NCBI GenBank assembly: GCA_963693305.1
Contig: OY855903.1
Span: forward strand, 51,917,150 to 51,981,149
Length of the DNA: 64,000 nt
Direction: 5' to 3'
From: Meandrina meandrites
Taxonomy: Eukaryota; Cnidaria; Anthozoa; Scleractinia; Meandrinidae
Shown: positions 38,301 to 61,949 of the stretch, in pieces
Position numbering within the stretch: the first letter of the stretch is position 1
Layout of the letters: each line of letters opens with the position of its first letter
Notes under the pieces: generated by a model
What the model saw: only the letters and a program-made list of their open reading frames with translations
The model's database searches: none
Told to the model about the DNA's origin: nothing
Translations under genes and position numbers: made by a program

Positions 38301-40312
38301 GGGTTCACAGGTGAACGTAAGAAGCGGAATTCTCGGAGAGACGGGAAGTGCGCAGGAGGTTCGACAAGAGTTTCTCGTGTTATTAGAGGATGCGATTAAA
38401 CAACCGGACATAAGTAAGAGTGTACAGAGATTTCAACTCGCGGTACAGGAGGCGAAAGTCAAGCTCGATCTGGCCGTCTCTCCGGGTACGTGGTTAATGC
38501 CGTCGAGAATGGTGATCAACACAGAGAGTACGATCGGTTATAACAATAGACTGAAACGTGTTGAACCATCCATGAAATTAGGTGTCAATACAGATGTTAA
38601 TTCTAAGAGCGTTCCGGTCGGTATAAAGCATAACCTCGGAAAGAGTAAGGTATTGTTACCTCACACTTCGGTTGTGAAGAAGGTTAATAATAGTAAGGTA
38701 TTGTTACCTCACACTTCGGTTGTGAAGAAGGTTAATAATAGTAAACCTGTGGTTGAGGAGAAAGAGCCTTATAAACCTCAGCCGGCTAAACCTGACTCAA
38801 CAAAACATGAGATTAATCTTGCGGTGATTACGATTGTCGTCGGCGGATTAGCATGGTTTATGTTTCGATAAATTAGATGAGAATTTTTCATAACTCGACC
38901 AAGTTATGAAAAATAAAGTATAGGTTCACTTGCATTCTTTACATATTGACTTCCGTCTACCGTGTTGACAGATCTGCGACCCCCCACAATCTTTACAGAA
39001 AGATTTTTGTTTACCATGAGGACAGATGCCTTTTCCACCGCACTCTTTACAATCATATCTCTTTCTATTATGTTGACAGATTTCACTGCCTTTGCAGTCT
39101 TTGCAATTAGATTTACGTCTACCATGAGGGCAGATTCCTTTACCTTTACACTCTCTACATTGATATCTCTGTCTGTCATGAATACAGATCTTTGACCATC
39201 CACAATCTTTACAATTACGCCTCTGTTTCTCATGTTGACAGATTTCTCTGCACTCTTTACATTCATACTTTACTCGATTATGCTCACAGATACCCTCATC
39301 ATTACAATCTTTACACATGTAAACTACTCGATCGTGAATGCATATACCACAGTCTTTGCAACTTTTTTCACGTATTTTGTGAGAGCATTTTTTTTCAAAT
39401 ATTTCAATACCATCAATCTTTACGTTAACCAACTCTATCGGCAACTCCTCAATCTCCTCAATTCGCTTAGTAAGCTCCGCTTTACACATTCTGTAATACC
39501 CTTTGATACCCAGCTTTTTGGCGTGTGCCTTCAAATCTTTCACTTTTAAATTCACCATACTTATTATTTATAAAACATTTCTTTAAGCTAAAATTTCACT
39601 TTCACATGAAGAATTTATCGAGGTTTTATCACGAGATGATCCGGGAAAATTTTGTCGAGGAATTAAGGGAGAATTTGAATTTGTCTCGGGTAAAATTTAA
39701 TGAAATGAGCTAGTACCGGCCCTTTATACCTACTCCCCCCAACCTCCCCTTAGTCCCAAGGGGATTATTAAACAAAGCTTTCTTCGGCTATTGTAGTCTT
39801 TTTGCGGCCAATAAAATGATTTTATTACGTTGTTGTTGTCCACTAAGTGGTTCTACGAGAAGCTCTTGAAAACCAAATTATTTCCAACTCTTTATAAACG
39901 TCACATAAGGTCGGAAAACTGGAAAAGATGTAAGCTTAAAAGCAACACGTCACATAATTTTCCCGCCATAAACAGTTCAGTGATTGGGATATCACAGCAA
40001 ATTAGTTATAGAAAGGAAAGGAAACAATGCCGCTTTATTTTAATTTAACTGACCTTTAGCTGCCGACGAAGTCTCTGTGTTAACGTTTGCATTTGCTTTC
40101 CCCCTTAGATGCGGTGGAACGTAAACTTGTTGAGCCGCTCTCCGAGGTCTCTCTCTTCGAGATGAATCGCTTGTCCTGTTTTGCACCTTTAAAAGCTTTT
40201 GCTCTTTGTCATACTCGTCTCTATCCACTTGATTCTTGATTATTGACTGCATAAAACCGTGTTCCATGTTTAACTTTGCTCGCGGAGCTTCGCGCCCTTC
40301 GGAAGCAGCCAT
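23382..40312 (-). CDS. C2orf68: UPF0561 family protein, C2orf68 homologue (3 exons, 166 aa), intron 1 holds a Polinton
   Basis: Exons on the minus strand: 40312-40054, 24410-24286, 23498-23382. Splice sites are GTCAGT/AAAG and GTAAGC/CACAG, with all junctions in phase, giving 166 residues plus stop. Exon 1 encodes the conserved block LNMEHGFMQSIIKNQVDRDE followed by a basic arm and QVYVPPHLRGK. Exon 2 encodes the QMKLEFVRQDGEIRELNIRE strand region, and exon 3 the C-terminal helix (LDARLRDALYHRL). The order and the total length agree with human C2orf68 as I remember it. Its molecular function is unknown to me. Intron 1 is 15,643 bp, of which 15,149 bp is the Polinton. Without it the intron would be about 0.5 kb. 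A frame that continues past 40054 to a stop at 40040 is intron read-through. The gene is convergent with USP39 and divergent from the PIWI gene. Confidence 0.85.
24586..24739 (+). repeat. Polinton left terminal inverted repeat
   Basis: 154 bp, base for base the reverse complement of 39581-39734 in my reading. It ends 22 bases before the polymerase ATG. Confidence 0.95.
24762..28643 (+). CDS. POLB: Polinton protein-primed type B DNA polymerase with SAP-like, zinc-finger and endonuclease VII-like modules (1293 aa)
   Basis: This enzyme should copy the element from its ends using a protein primer. Residues 1-35 are a SAP-like module (LKALAKEKGIKGYYRMRKAE). A zinc finger starts at Cys411 (CYRC...H...C). 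Exonuclease motifs: ExoI DFE at 474-476, ExoII SGYDSH with Asp628, ExoIII YLKSD with Asp787. Between ExoI and ExoII, residues 574-607 form a treble-clef endonuclease VII-like insert (CHIC ... RDHCHLTGKFRGAAH ... CNL). Polymerase motifs: A with Asp883 (YLDANNLYG), B with Asn1021 (NNSVFGK), C with DTDS at 1117-1120. All catalytic acidic residues seem present, so it looks functional. The start is set by the TTAATAAGT motif just before the ATG. Its 3' end overlaps the convergent integrase gene by 40 bases. Confidence 0.95.
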   Translation: MEGKSVKELKALAKEKGIKGYYRMRKAELIEVLSTVDDSSEIFYSANDQLPVPEVDIPIPAPSRVTQMRNLASNAAAPVKSVINRFTGWLLNYIPEPIKRAVKERVENLKERVNSIFRRREEVGQPIEDVNSPEEDNLTPREYKTAIKGYFKTFRVNGVDGMDEKTFMNNVKPRVIDLIESKGSIKVKLILTVRFTKENPATGKIDINVYSFASKIEIVTESTDISVIYDQMSDKIFELIQNFNNRGSGWQFDRVEHLDININPYNPLSASSYIELPSSLYMKKAIINVKNENDNECFKWAVTSAVFPKEKNAERLSKRMREDSEKFDWTGIEFPVSLKQIDKFEKQNNYAINVFGYEKVVYPLRISKKKDQVINLLLIANEETNHYCWIKNMSRLLSKNINNHQHKRHFCYRCLNSFKSEKSLDKHTEYCQNNEAVKIEMPIRVDDEGNTFPVYIKFNHFHKKMRVPFVVYADFECFTEKIDTCQPEEGKSFTNRYQKHSPSGFSYLIKCFDDDILAPHLRHYTAESPDDNIPRLFIESLESDIKEIYNKFKKPKKMVMTREDKMTYKKATHCHICEEEIDKDKDKKVRDHCHLTGKFRGAAHNKCNLKFKIPKFYPVIFHNLSGYDSHLFIKNLGKSEGKIDCIPCNEEKYISFTKEILVDKFIDEEGEEKEVKRKIRFIDSFKFMATSLDSLVKNLPKESFKNLTEFYEGDQLDLIKRKGVFPYDWFDSFNKLSSTSLPPKEAFHSILNDSDITEEDYKHAQKVWKTFKMMTMRDYHDLYLKSDVLLLSDVFENFRDVCLDNYRLDPIFYYTAPGLAWDACLKITKAELELLHDYEMLMKVEKGIRGGVSMISTRYGKANNPYMKDYDPDQPTKFISYLDANNLYGWAMCKPLPTKGFRWMKKEELKNWKSIPCILEVDLTYPEKLHDLHNDYPLAPERLTVNKVEKLIPNLNDKKKYVIHHETLKLYLSLGLKLTKIHRGITFEESAWLKPYIDLNTNLRAKATNDFEKDFFKLMNNSVFGKTMENIRNRVDIRLVTRESQAKKLTCKPNYQHHTIFCENLTAVHMKKVSLKFNKPVYLGMSILDLSKTLMYDFHYNYIKPKYGDSAKLLFTDTDSLAYEIETEDFYRDISYDVELRFDTSNYPKDHPSGILTGVNKKVIGMFKDEASGKQIAEFVGLRAKLYSYRVSDACEGTSRVEDSYEEKKCKGVKKAVIKKTITFNDYKDCLFDNKPAMRKMNVIRSHLHTMYTETVNKIALSPFDDKRIIREDNINTFAYGYKGGSSVSSGTT
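28604..29581 (-). CDS. INT: Polinton retrovirus-type integrase, DD35E (325 aa)
   Basis: Predicted to insert the element's DNA into the host genome. An N-terminal region with a helical motif precedes the RNase H-fold core. The catalytic triad reads Asp75 (HQADLLFL), Asp137 (IVDPGKEF) and Glu172 (AFVERANR), a D-35-E spacing that fits the family. The C-terminal 60 residues (WSLEVYNI ... YYLLDGPKRSFVREELQVV) look like the SH3/chromo-like domain that follows the core in Polinton integrases. It is transcribed leftward, divergent from the capsid candidate (27-bp gap) and convergent with the polymerase (40-bp overlap). No frameshift or stop disrupts it. Confidence 0.93.
   Translation of the reverse strand: MSNERIFKKIYYSPEGYWKGYSALSKLASAAKVSEGKARDWLERQALWQIYLPPPKYLPRPHWSVSRPNEIHQADLLFLPHDRVGRKTYRYALVVIDVASRYKDAEALTSKESQEVSKAFETIYKRELKWPKTLIVDPGKEFMGYVTKLMDKHNVKIQRSEAGNHRAQAFVERANRTLGERLFSHQYAQEMVSEGRSRVWVKRLPAVMKALNSQVIRITGKEPDKALGLKELEIDKINYKRPVGLKEKRLPSGVQVRYLLSPGEDEGGERKRATDPIWSLEVYNINRVVISPEQPVLYYLLDGPKRSFVREELQVVPEDTELPPL
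29582..29608. promoter_or_regulatory. 27-bp divergent intergenic region (integrase/capsid)
   Basis: Only 27 bases separate the two opposite start codons. The region has TTTAAAAA at one side and TTTTAAA at the other, so each start has a TTTAAA-type word directly upstream. It probably serves as a compact two-way promoter. Confidence 0.45.
29609..30850 (+). CDS. MCP: Polinton major capsid protein candidate (double jelly-roll type, 413 aa)
   Basis: I recognise the product as the protein usually found next to integrase and ATPase in cnidarian Polintons, which has been linked to double-jelly-roll major capsid proteins (hexon-like). It is beta-rich and without membrane segments or signal peptide. 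Typical stretches are NIGRNLVKQLKVSFGGETL near residue 80, a PLDHPVLSDHGALYPKALP block near 165, and LTNIELEYRCITSEYLASEA near 215. The assignment rests on family memory and gene context rather than on a catalytic motif. A structural prediction showing two eight-stranded jelly rolls would settle it. The start ATG follows TTTTAAA. The ATPase gene begins 24 bases after the stop. Confidence 0.7.
   Translation: MSHAIAEIIKPNRVPREPFGLKAESSLNRITFNPSSANPGEDITVNIPKLSDNVVIVPGSVKLLFDMKVGGHANNTLVNNIGRNLVKQLKVSFGGETLQTTERYDLFQTYHDLFLEDRDDRLKQGISSENMRKLRTPAGDKSTTDAKEVTLATVHNTKYVIPLDHPVLSDHGALYPKALPHPLLFEIALPKVDQIVNHDKKEKEKTPPTYKLTNIELEYRCITSEYLASEAASSYQVGKGFYYENVILHRSFPISKPDGSVINEHINLPRKSMTGILCLFEEDYKEGERDSEKFINPDIKSININIDGMPNRLFSKGMVPSDFWESIKRRMGGAGKVKEEDFYTDKFALWIDLRTFYDNGIHGGGLHINTTRDGVKLEIKRKTSGMGKIQCHMFVVADAFMEIMNTELKSILY
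30875..31495 (+). CDS. ATP: Polinton genome-packaging ATPase, FtsK/HerA (A32) type (206 aa)
   Basis: Predicted to drive DNA into the capsid. Walker A is GPTNCGKT at residues 16-23, and Walker B is TLIILDD at 93-99. A later WVITQQLTSI holds the sensor-type glutamine (QQ). The short length and the Cys-containing P-loop fit the packaging ATPases of Polintons and adenovirus-like or poxvirus A32-like lineages. The start follows CTTAATAAATAA. A frame that could start at 31467 overlaps its end, but the better start for the next gene is 31518. Confidence 0.9.
   Translation: MNELRDKIPFNMIITGPTNCGKTEYLIEKLRGPFRKVFEYIVLICPTYAKNRTYRGFAQGDKRFFILSPDSSNSEEINDLLSAMSDLFSGTNTLIILDDCAVSKDLKNRSNKFIDLAFSGRHDGLSVWVITQQLTSIAKPFRENVACVVAFHNPSQVGMKTLFDDYGGDLDTETKSVFNRVLKEERYARLCLCLRYPFECYLEIPV
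31518..32024 (+). CDS. Polinton protein of unknown function (168 aa), acidic N-terminus
   Basis: I do not recognise a characterised family. The first 40 residues are very acidic (DKTPDDDDEDLD). Next come helical segments (LSPKQVKKYFNRYKTVMG) and a hydrophobic stretch (YTGLVESAISAASVLISYVI) that may be a membrane or buried helix, and a second one (FAGLLVLKGGRLVALASGLF). I chose the ATG at 31518 because TAATTTAAAG precedes it, as at other genes of the element. A longer version from 31467 would overlap the ATPase gene by 29 bases. Position after the ATPase suggests a virion or assembly role, but that is only context. Confidence 0.7.
   Translation: MANVEDYIDDIPEVKEDKTPDDDDEDLDTQRESLAILASLGSTEEYLGKAMSLGDIKRLSPKQVKKYFNRYKTVMGKKVYTGLVESAISAASVLISYVIPVDDVEALNEDLKNDDLVKRELSNFAGLLVLKGGRLVALASGLFKVAKHVKLRPSEVNSNKNQENEEDS
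32025..32104. promoter_or_regulatory. Short intergenic region with repeated TTAAGCTTA words
   Basis: GTTAAGCTTAACTTAA and GTTAAGCTTAGCTTAA occur 18 bases apart, followed by CTTAATAGTTAACTAAAG directly before the next ATG. The dense TTAA words look like a stronger version of the motif found upstream of other genes here. Confidence 0.4.
32105..32491 (+). CDS. PD-(D/E)XK/Vsr-like nuclease (128 aa)
   Basis: The core reads LELDGYNPDIV, then AFEYDGVQH, then spaced F/Q/D/K residues (FEYQVMKDSLKDEMC) and a hydrophobic strand LLIRIPHYV. Asp followed by ExDxxQH fits small restriction-like nucleases of the Vsr type. Catalytic candidates are Asp41/Asp46 and the FEYDG acidic pair. It could act in recombination or end processing during replication. 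The assignment is by motif only and could also fit a structural relative without activity. Confidence 0.6.
   Translation: MSFGVYEEKCRKIFQELFKKEFKSVRPDWLKNPWTYQNLELDGYNPDIVTPKGKGLAFEYDGVQHSRFTPLFHSCVDDFEYQVMKDSLKDEMCRDEGVLLIRIPHYVCYWHLKPFIIGKLVMKGVKID
32514..32909 (+). CDS. Small Polinton membrane protein (131 aa)
   Basis: Function unknown. The first 60 residues are highly basic and helical (KKVAAGKRLAEYNKRAKEAL), followed by an acidic stretch and a single hydrophobic segment (FTTAISLVGIGLTVINMYM) near residues 80-98. The tail is Pro-rich (LPESPPAIERPQQ). The start follows CTTAATAAGAACTAA. Type and position suggest a small virion or membrane-associated protein. Confidence 0.7.
   Translation: MSDDVEQITKTPIESNVKTKEKDPKKVAAGKRLAEYNKRAKEALKEKMKRESEKEEDREMGESKDLTAAEGWIPEISFTTAISLVGIGLTVINMYMSYRKDDPPQVRLPESPPAIERPQQSKIPVPKMGMY
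32939..34597 (+). CDS. Fibre-like protein with membrane-module N-terminus and phage-tail-fibre repeats (552 aa)
   Basis: Residues 1-57 are two hydrophobic segments around a DPSSSVIDYLKWVG turn and closely match the stand-alone 71-aa protein at 34910. Residues about 88-165 carry tail-fibre-type repeats (VINLANPVGDRDAVNKSYAD, then KMTGDLDMSGNEIKNL and DATFAANVNYVN). A third related repeat (PAVDKGAATKKYVDDNI) occurs near residue 380. The middle and the C-terminal 130 residues are beta-rich, as in trimeric receptor-binding heads. In phages such repeats mark trimeric fibres. I infer a surface fibre or attachment protein of the element's particle; no experiment is implied. The start follows CTCTTAAGATAA. 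Confidence 0.7.
   Translation: MSKEKIFKMIYDASVLIGISSGFGYFVNLYDPSSSVIDYLKWVGILSGSIYLKDYVKREEILKRIDSLNSKKDNNIKEKTPKNLDLKFKRVINLANPVGDRDAVNKSYADNKVKTTLNSLVSKVGDKMTGDLDMSGNEIKNLKEASSSDATFAANVNYVNRTISNSNAILQKRWQDYVSGRLDYTVDREMENDFKYVLERDSGDEFIDELNIKGMGVITSKDFHPFNKRTAHFDLKFKKDYFKSSFAVNLRYATEQPRYTVVCEMFWDDSVTNSIESATLKASLNSFEVIYAQQSNVFENHVRTLVRTQRIFSWNPDKLIFDIVIKYRSGVAYPQKLPVYIVFYGSKGFYNNVPTSVWNSWRVFDQGNVSMQKDLILYQDPAVDKGAATKKYVDDNIKLQMKKIFYKGYLKHDNDSFIRFFANGTSDHTKYVRQSNHSDFIVNEEDYEKILIKNPGVYSISLIDGLKTLDEEDDNGTVQFILNPAPFLSLSDNINITVPNTGKGWKTYNFISVLDIYKDTKLSIQTSDARTIFDGLGLGNKKFGMILINKID
34619..34876 (+). CDS. Small Cys-containing membrane protein (85 aa)
   Basis: Unrecognised. An N-terminal hydrophobic segment (LFITGILLEAIIYLM) precedes CTCG and CDC cysteine pairs about 15 residues apart, which may bind metal or form disulphides. 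The tail is charged and helical. The ATG follows CCTATTTAAA. It stands between the fibre-like gene and the paralogue of its N-terminal module. Confidence 0.6.
   Translation: MLDKVVMWRSLFITGILLEAIIYLMSPKEKCTCGVRIPEGGGMCDCREYNGRMTIKIDGKDELRERELKRIEEEKSKGNSYDTFL
34910..35125 (+). CDS. 71-aa two-helix membrane protein, paralogue of the fibre-like N-terminus
   Basis: It shares ASVLIG(L/I)S(A/S)G.GY, DPSSS(I/V), KWV..LSGS.YLK.Y with the first 57 residues of the protein at 32939. Two hydrophobic segments are separated by a short polar turn, and the C-terminus is basic. A free copy of an anchor that also exists fused to a fibre suggests a membrane or vertex base piece. That role is inference. The ATG follows CTCTTAAGAGTAAAA. 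Confidence 0.7.
   Translation: MSENRLVKTVTDASVLIGLSAGVGYIAKKAMKESFINDPSSSIVNYGKWVAVLSGSMYLKEYLEKQKILPS
35156..35566 (+). CDS. Polinton protein with hydrophobic segments at both ends (136 aa)
   Basis: The first 27 residues (IALMIGGAVLNATAFVGGSY) are hydrophobic. The middle is a charged, Tyr/Gln-rich helix (EKYQRDYAAYQEKRQRLLDW), and the end is another hydrophobic segment (MVYVGGGMLALGYLASRLL). I remember similar proteins in other cnidarian Polintons but know no function. The ATG follows TTATTAATAA. Confidence 0.65.
   Translation: MATIALMIGGAVLNATAFVGGSYLAKYLSGSDTDTERIRHDKALEKYQRDYAAYQEKRQRLLDWYNQQRDEEHQANLNLSETDEAFKLYSQTHPDYSLQEPRLSDYYRPSDDQRVGEMVYVGGGMLALGYLASRLL
35613..36524 (+). CDS. Polinton protein with acidic head, coiled coil and hydrophobic C-terminal half (303 aa)
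   Basis: Residues 1-60 are acidic. Residues about 140-195 are a strong coiled coil (REEIENLERENEVIEERM). From about 200 on there is a basic amphipathic and hydrophobic region with several segments (FTAFAVLSAVGAVIGVIV, LPGMIGAIASFIF, AWLLIVAVVVYFV). This architecture suggests a membrane-acting virion component. The comparison is by architecture only; no motif proves it. The ATG follows a perfect 12-base inverted repeat (ATTCTTTACTTA ... TAAGTAAAGAAT, 35586-35610). The stop codon directly abuts the ATG of the next gene. Confidence 0.65.
   Translation: MEYDPTETDNPFEPVDPGNDDDEGESIPMTSTSRRGYDNPNYREETSFIDNWDDNTPLIRREERRDDAWERIREKYPKVNPANSSFTSDIDEYDRVVVRMKRKGGKSYPLFKPDGELNEKLPKTIKESLGPSAEKVIETNEREITRRREKEKELESSRKDAGSSGKENIDRNIEQQREEIENLERENEVIEERMSIRDRVKAIFKKYGFTAFAVLSAVGAVIGVIVSNLKSGLSRLGKGVGNRFKAIGKKLGEILPGMIGAIASFIFKTAGEAIGFLAKNAWLLIVAVVVYFVEQVKNKSKRK
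36525..37118 (+). CDS. Polinton protein with central hydrophobic hairpin between coiled coils (197 aa)
   Basis: Starts immediately after the upstream TAA (TAAATG), the only gene here without its own spacer, so the two are likely co-expressed. Helical N-terminus (LSLLEKDLQDCEKVYKKYKR), then a Gly-rich hydrophobic hairpin (VALCGGGLGTGLTGVGLPVS and following), then a second coiled-coil region. Function unknown. It resembles small pore-like or membrane-inserting proteins in layout only. Confidence 0.65.
   Translation: MESYREIYPQLPNEYTGENFRLKQCADWLSLLEKDLQDCEKVYKKYKRARSALLNLSTGSGTLSVALCGGGLGTGLTGVGLPVSIALGVVGGVCALTSVATASLAKAVSGKVSKHEKTVSVCQAKINTIKDIVSKSLTDNKISHEEFVLIKSEYEKYYEMKRSIREKNKTPTLPQVDVKKMEEEIRSEILKKLTQSE
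37119..37215. other. 97-bp intergenic spacer in the Polinton
   Basis: AT-rich, with TTGTTTAAAAAGATATGATTG and GATAAATAGAT directly before the next ATG. It is the longest spacer in the rightward gene block and probably holds a promoter. Confidence 0.35.
37216..38871 (+). CDS. Large C-tail-anchored Polinton protein (551 aa)
   Basis: I know related proteins from other cnidarian Polintons but no function. A globular, Trp/Tyr-rich core holds MRYWPQQLNFAVWCATTGCG near residue 155-175 and FHVYFTIRRILFQMGGIQSS near 215-235. A proline/lysine-rich linker follows, and a single C-terminal membrane segment (LAVITIVVGGLAWFMF). A 48-bp unit is duplicated in frame at 38644-38691 and 38692-38739, giving two copies of SKVLLPHTSVVKKVNN. 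The near-identity of the two copies points to a recent duplication. It could be a minor capsid or entry-related structural protein; this is not shown by the sequence. Confidence 0.7.
   Translation: MSNQDSKKDDKPEPKSLWNRFLERYPHAVLSKFRRVFERYDRENKEEHVKFVGRDGSEYEVFDKKRLQYTMYFPDDMKKALGLPVDFPLELTLNPHPSLPIPAVDFGESRPLKSLNLREKLSRLDIFATPTDYFSVPVRDIFTNTVIKHTSSKESHEWLNGPNMRYWPQQLNFAVWCATTGCGVSLRSLLEEKMGGIDVTDHELKLPPQIRAILWFHVYFTIRRILFQMGGIQSSIALPGDPPFNEKDNRYDTPSYKRICKEFNVPTDSDFRCHKGENHGLGSVYIWVSYVGPSKTDSSYPGFFKFSEEGGEGSKGNLLQYILNDEIDNGYEYFLTRVSNGLTNAGQARLNQSIEALVYCVLGSQVNVRSGILGETGSAQEVRQEFLVLLEDAIKQPDISKSVQRFQLAVQEAKVKLDLAVSPGTWLMPSRMVINTESTIGYNNRLKRVEPSMKLGVNTDVNSKSVPVGIKHNLGKSKVLLPHTSVVKKVNNSKVLLPHTSVVKKVNNSKPVVEEKEPYKPQPAKPDSTKHEINLAVITIVVGGLAWFMFR
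38926..39558 (-). CDS. SAP-like plus Cys/His-repeat protein at the Polinton right end (210 aa)
   Basis: Residues 1-38 (LKAHAKKLGIKGYYRMCKAE) repeat the SAP-like module that opens the polymerase at the other end. From residue about 60 to the end run roughly eight repeats of about 18 residues with the pattern CK.C-IC.H.R-R..C, ideal for zinc binding in a repetitive rod. SAP modules bind DNA, so a terminus-associated DNA-binding role is plausible but unproven. The ATG follows AATAATAAGT, nearly the same as before the polymerase ATG, 22 bases inside the right inverted repeat. Long open frames on the other strand are shadows of this repetitive gene. Confidence 0.8.
   Translation of the reverse strand: MVNLKVKDLKAHAKKLGIKGYYRMCKAELTKRIEEIEELPIELVNVKIDGIEIFEKKCSHKIREKSCKDCGICIHDRVVYMCKDCNDEGICEHNRVKYECKECREICQHEKQRRNCKDCGWSKICIHDRQRYQCRECKGKGICPHGRRKSNCKDCKGSEICQHNRKRYDCKECGGKGICPHGKQKSFCKDCGGSQICQHGRRKSICKECK
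39581..39734 (-). repeat. Polinton right terminal inverted repeat
   Basis: 154 bp, reverse complement of 24586-24739 with no difference that I can see. Confidence 0.95.
39735..40053. other. Residual intron 1 of the UPF0561 gene, right of the Polinton
   Basis: Starts with C-rich flank CCCCCCAACCTCCCC and leads to the 5' splice site at 40053. No other feature seen. Confidence 0.5.
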
Positions 40313-40677
40313 CTTTTACCTCGTCTCGTTCTTTGAACAGTCACTGTGCGAGCTGTGTGTGTGTGTGTGTGTTGTGTAACGACAGTCACGTTTCGCCTCT
40401 CTTACGAAAGTTCTCGATCGGAGCCGAAATATAATCGATTGAACCGAGAGGTAACTCGATAGTCTACCGACTGATGAATCTCTGCTCTGATTGGTCAAAT
40501 TGAGTTTCGTTATATTATGGTCTGTTGCCGCCATTCATTTGCTGGTCTTCGGTGTCATTTCCCAAACACGAGTTATTTGAATCAGAGAGAAACATTTTGG
40601 ATGTTATTTAGCTTCGCTTTTAAAGTAATTTTAAAGTTTTATCATATTTTAAGGTTTTAGCGTCTCTTTAGAACGGT
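40313..40677. promoter_or_regulatory. Divergent promoter region of UPF0561 (left) and PIWI (right)
   Basis: Only 365 bases separate the two opposite start codons. The region includes a GT-dinucleotide run at 40354-40372 and no TATA box that I trust. Shared control of the two genes is likely from spacing, not proven. Confidence 0.5.
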
Positions 40678-61594
<20,917 letters not shown>

Positions 61595-61795
61595 ATCGAT
61601 TCTGCGATGACAGAACCTTACGTGCAGTTTCCCTGTTCCAGTAAACTGTTTTGCACATTATGTGCCATGATGTAAAATGACGTTCAGTTGCAGTTATTTA
61701 TTTATAATTAGGTTATACTATTCTATCTAATGAAATACAAGCAGCAGTTTCTGTATTGTTATTCCCAGCCAGTGCAAAAAACGTGAAATTGGAGG

Positions 61796-61801
61796 AATAA
61801 A
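61796..61801 (+). promoter_or_regulatory. Poly(A) signal AATAAA for PIWI
   Basis: AATAAA about 200 bases after the stop codon. Confidence 0.6.
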
Positions 61802-61949
61802 AGGCCCCAAATGCTGTTAAATGTCTTGTGAAATCTGGCAGCAGTTTGGAGGTTTAAATGACTGCACTCCTGGACTCTGTTCGTTAGATTTTAGTTCATT
61901 ATTTCGCGACTCTGGTATGCAGTGCATCATGTTCTGAAGGTTGAAACCC

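Larger units (their letters stand above)
24586..39734. mobile_element. Maverick/Polinton virus-like transposon, 15,149 bp, apparently intact
   Basis: The element begins AGTAGGTATAAAGGGCC and ends with its reverse complement; Polintons typically start AG and end CT. The terminal inverted repeats are 154 bp and read identical. C-rich flanks (TCCCCC left, CCCCCC right) are compatible with a roughly 6-bp target duplication, though the homopolymer makes this uncertain. It carries protein-primed DNA polymerase, DD35E integrase, packaging ATPase and a capsid candidate, plus about ten further genes. Most genes run left to right; integrase and the right-end gene run leftward. All large genes are open. 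No Ulp1-type protease was recognised. Related elements are known from many animals, and some authors regard them as integrated viruses (adintoviruses). Confidence 0.95.

Noticed and set aside
38962..39549. Plus-strand frames opposite the Cys/His-repeat gene
   Set aside because: Shadows of the repetitive minus-strand gene; no start motif or known family.
40040..40053. Extension of UPF0561 exon 1 to a stop at 40040
   Set aside because: The phase-matched splice donor at 40053 and good downstream exons at 24410 and 23498 show that this is intron read-through.
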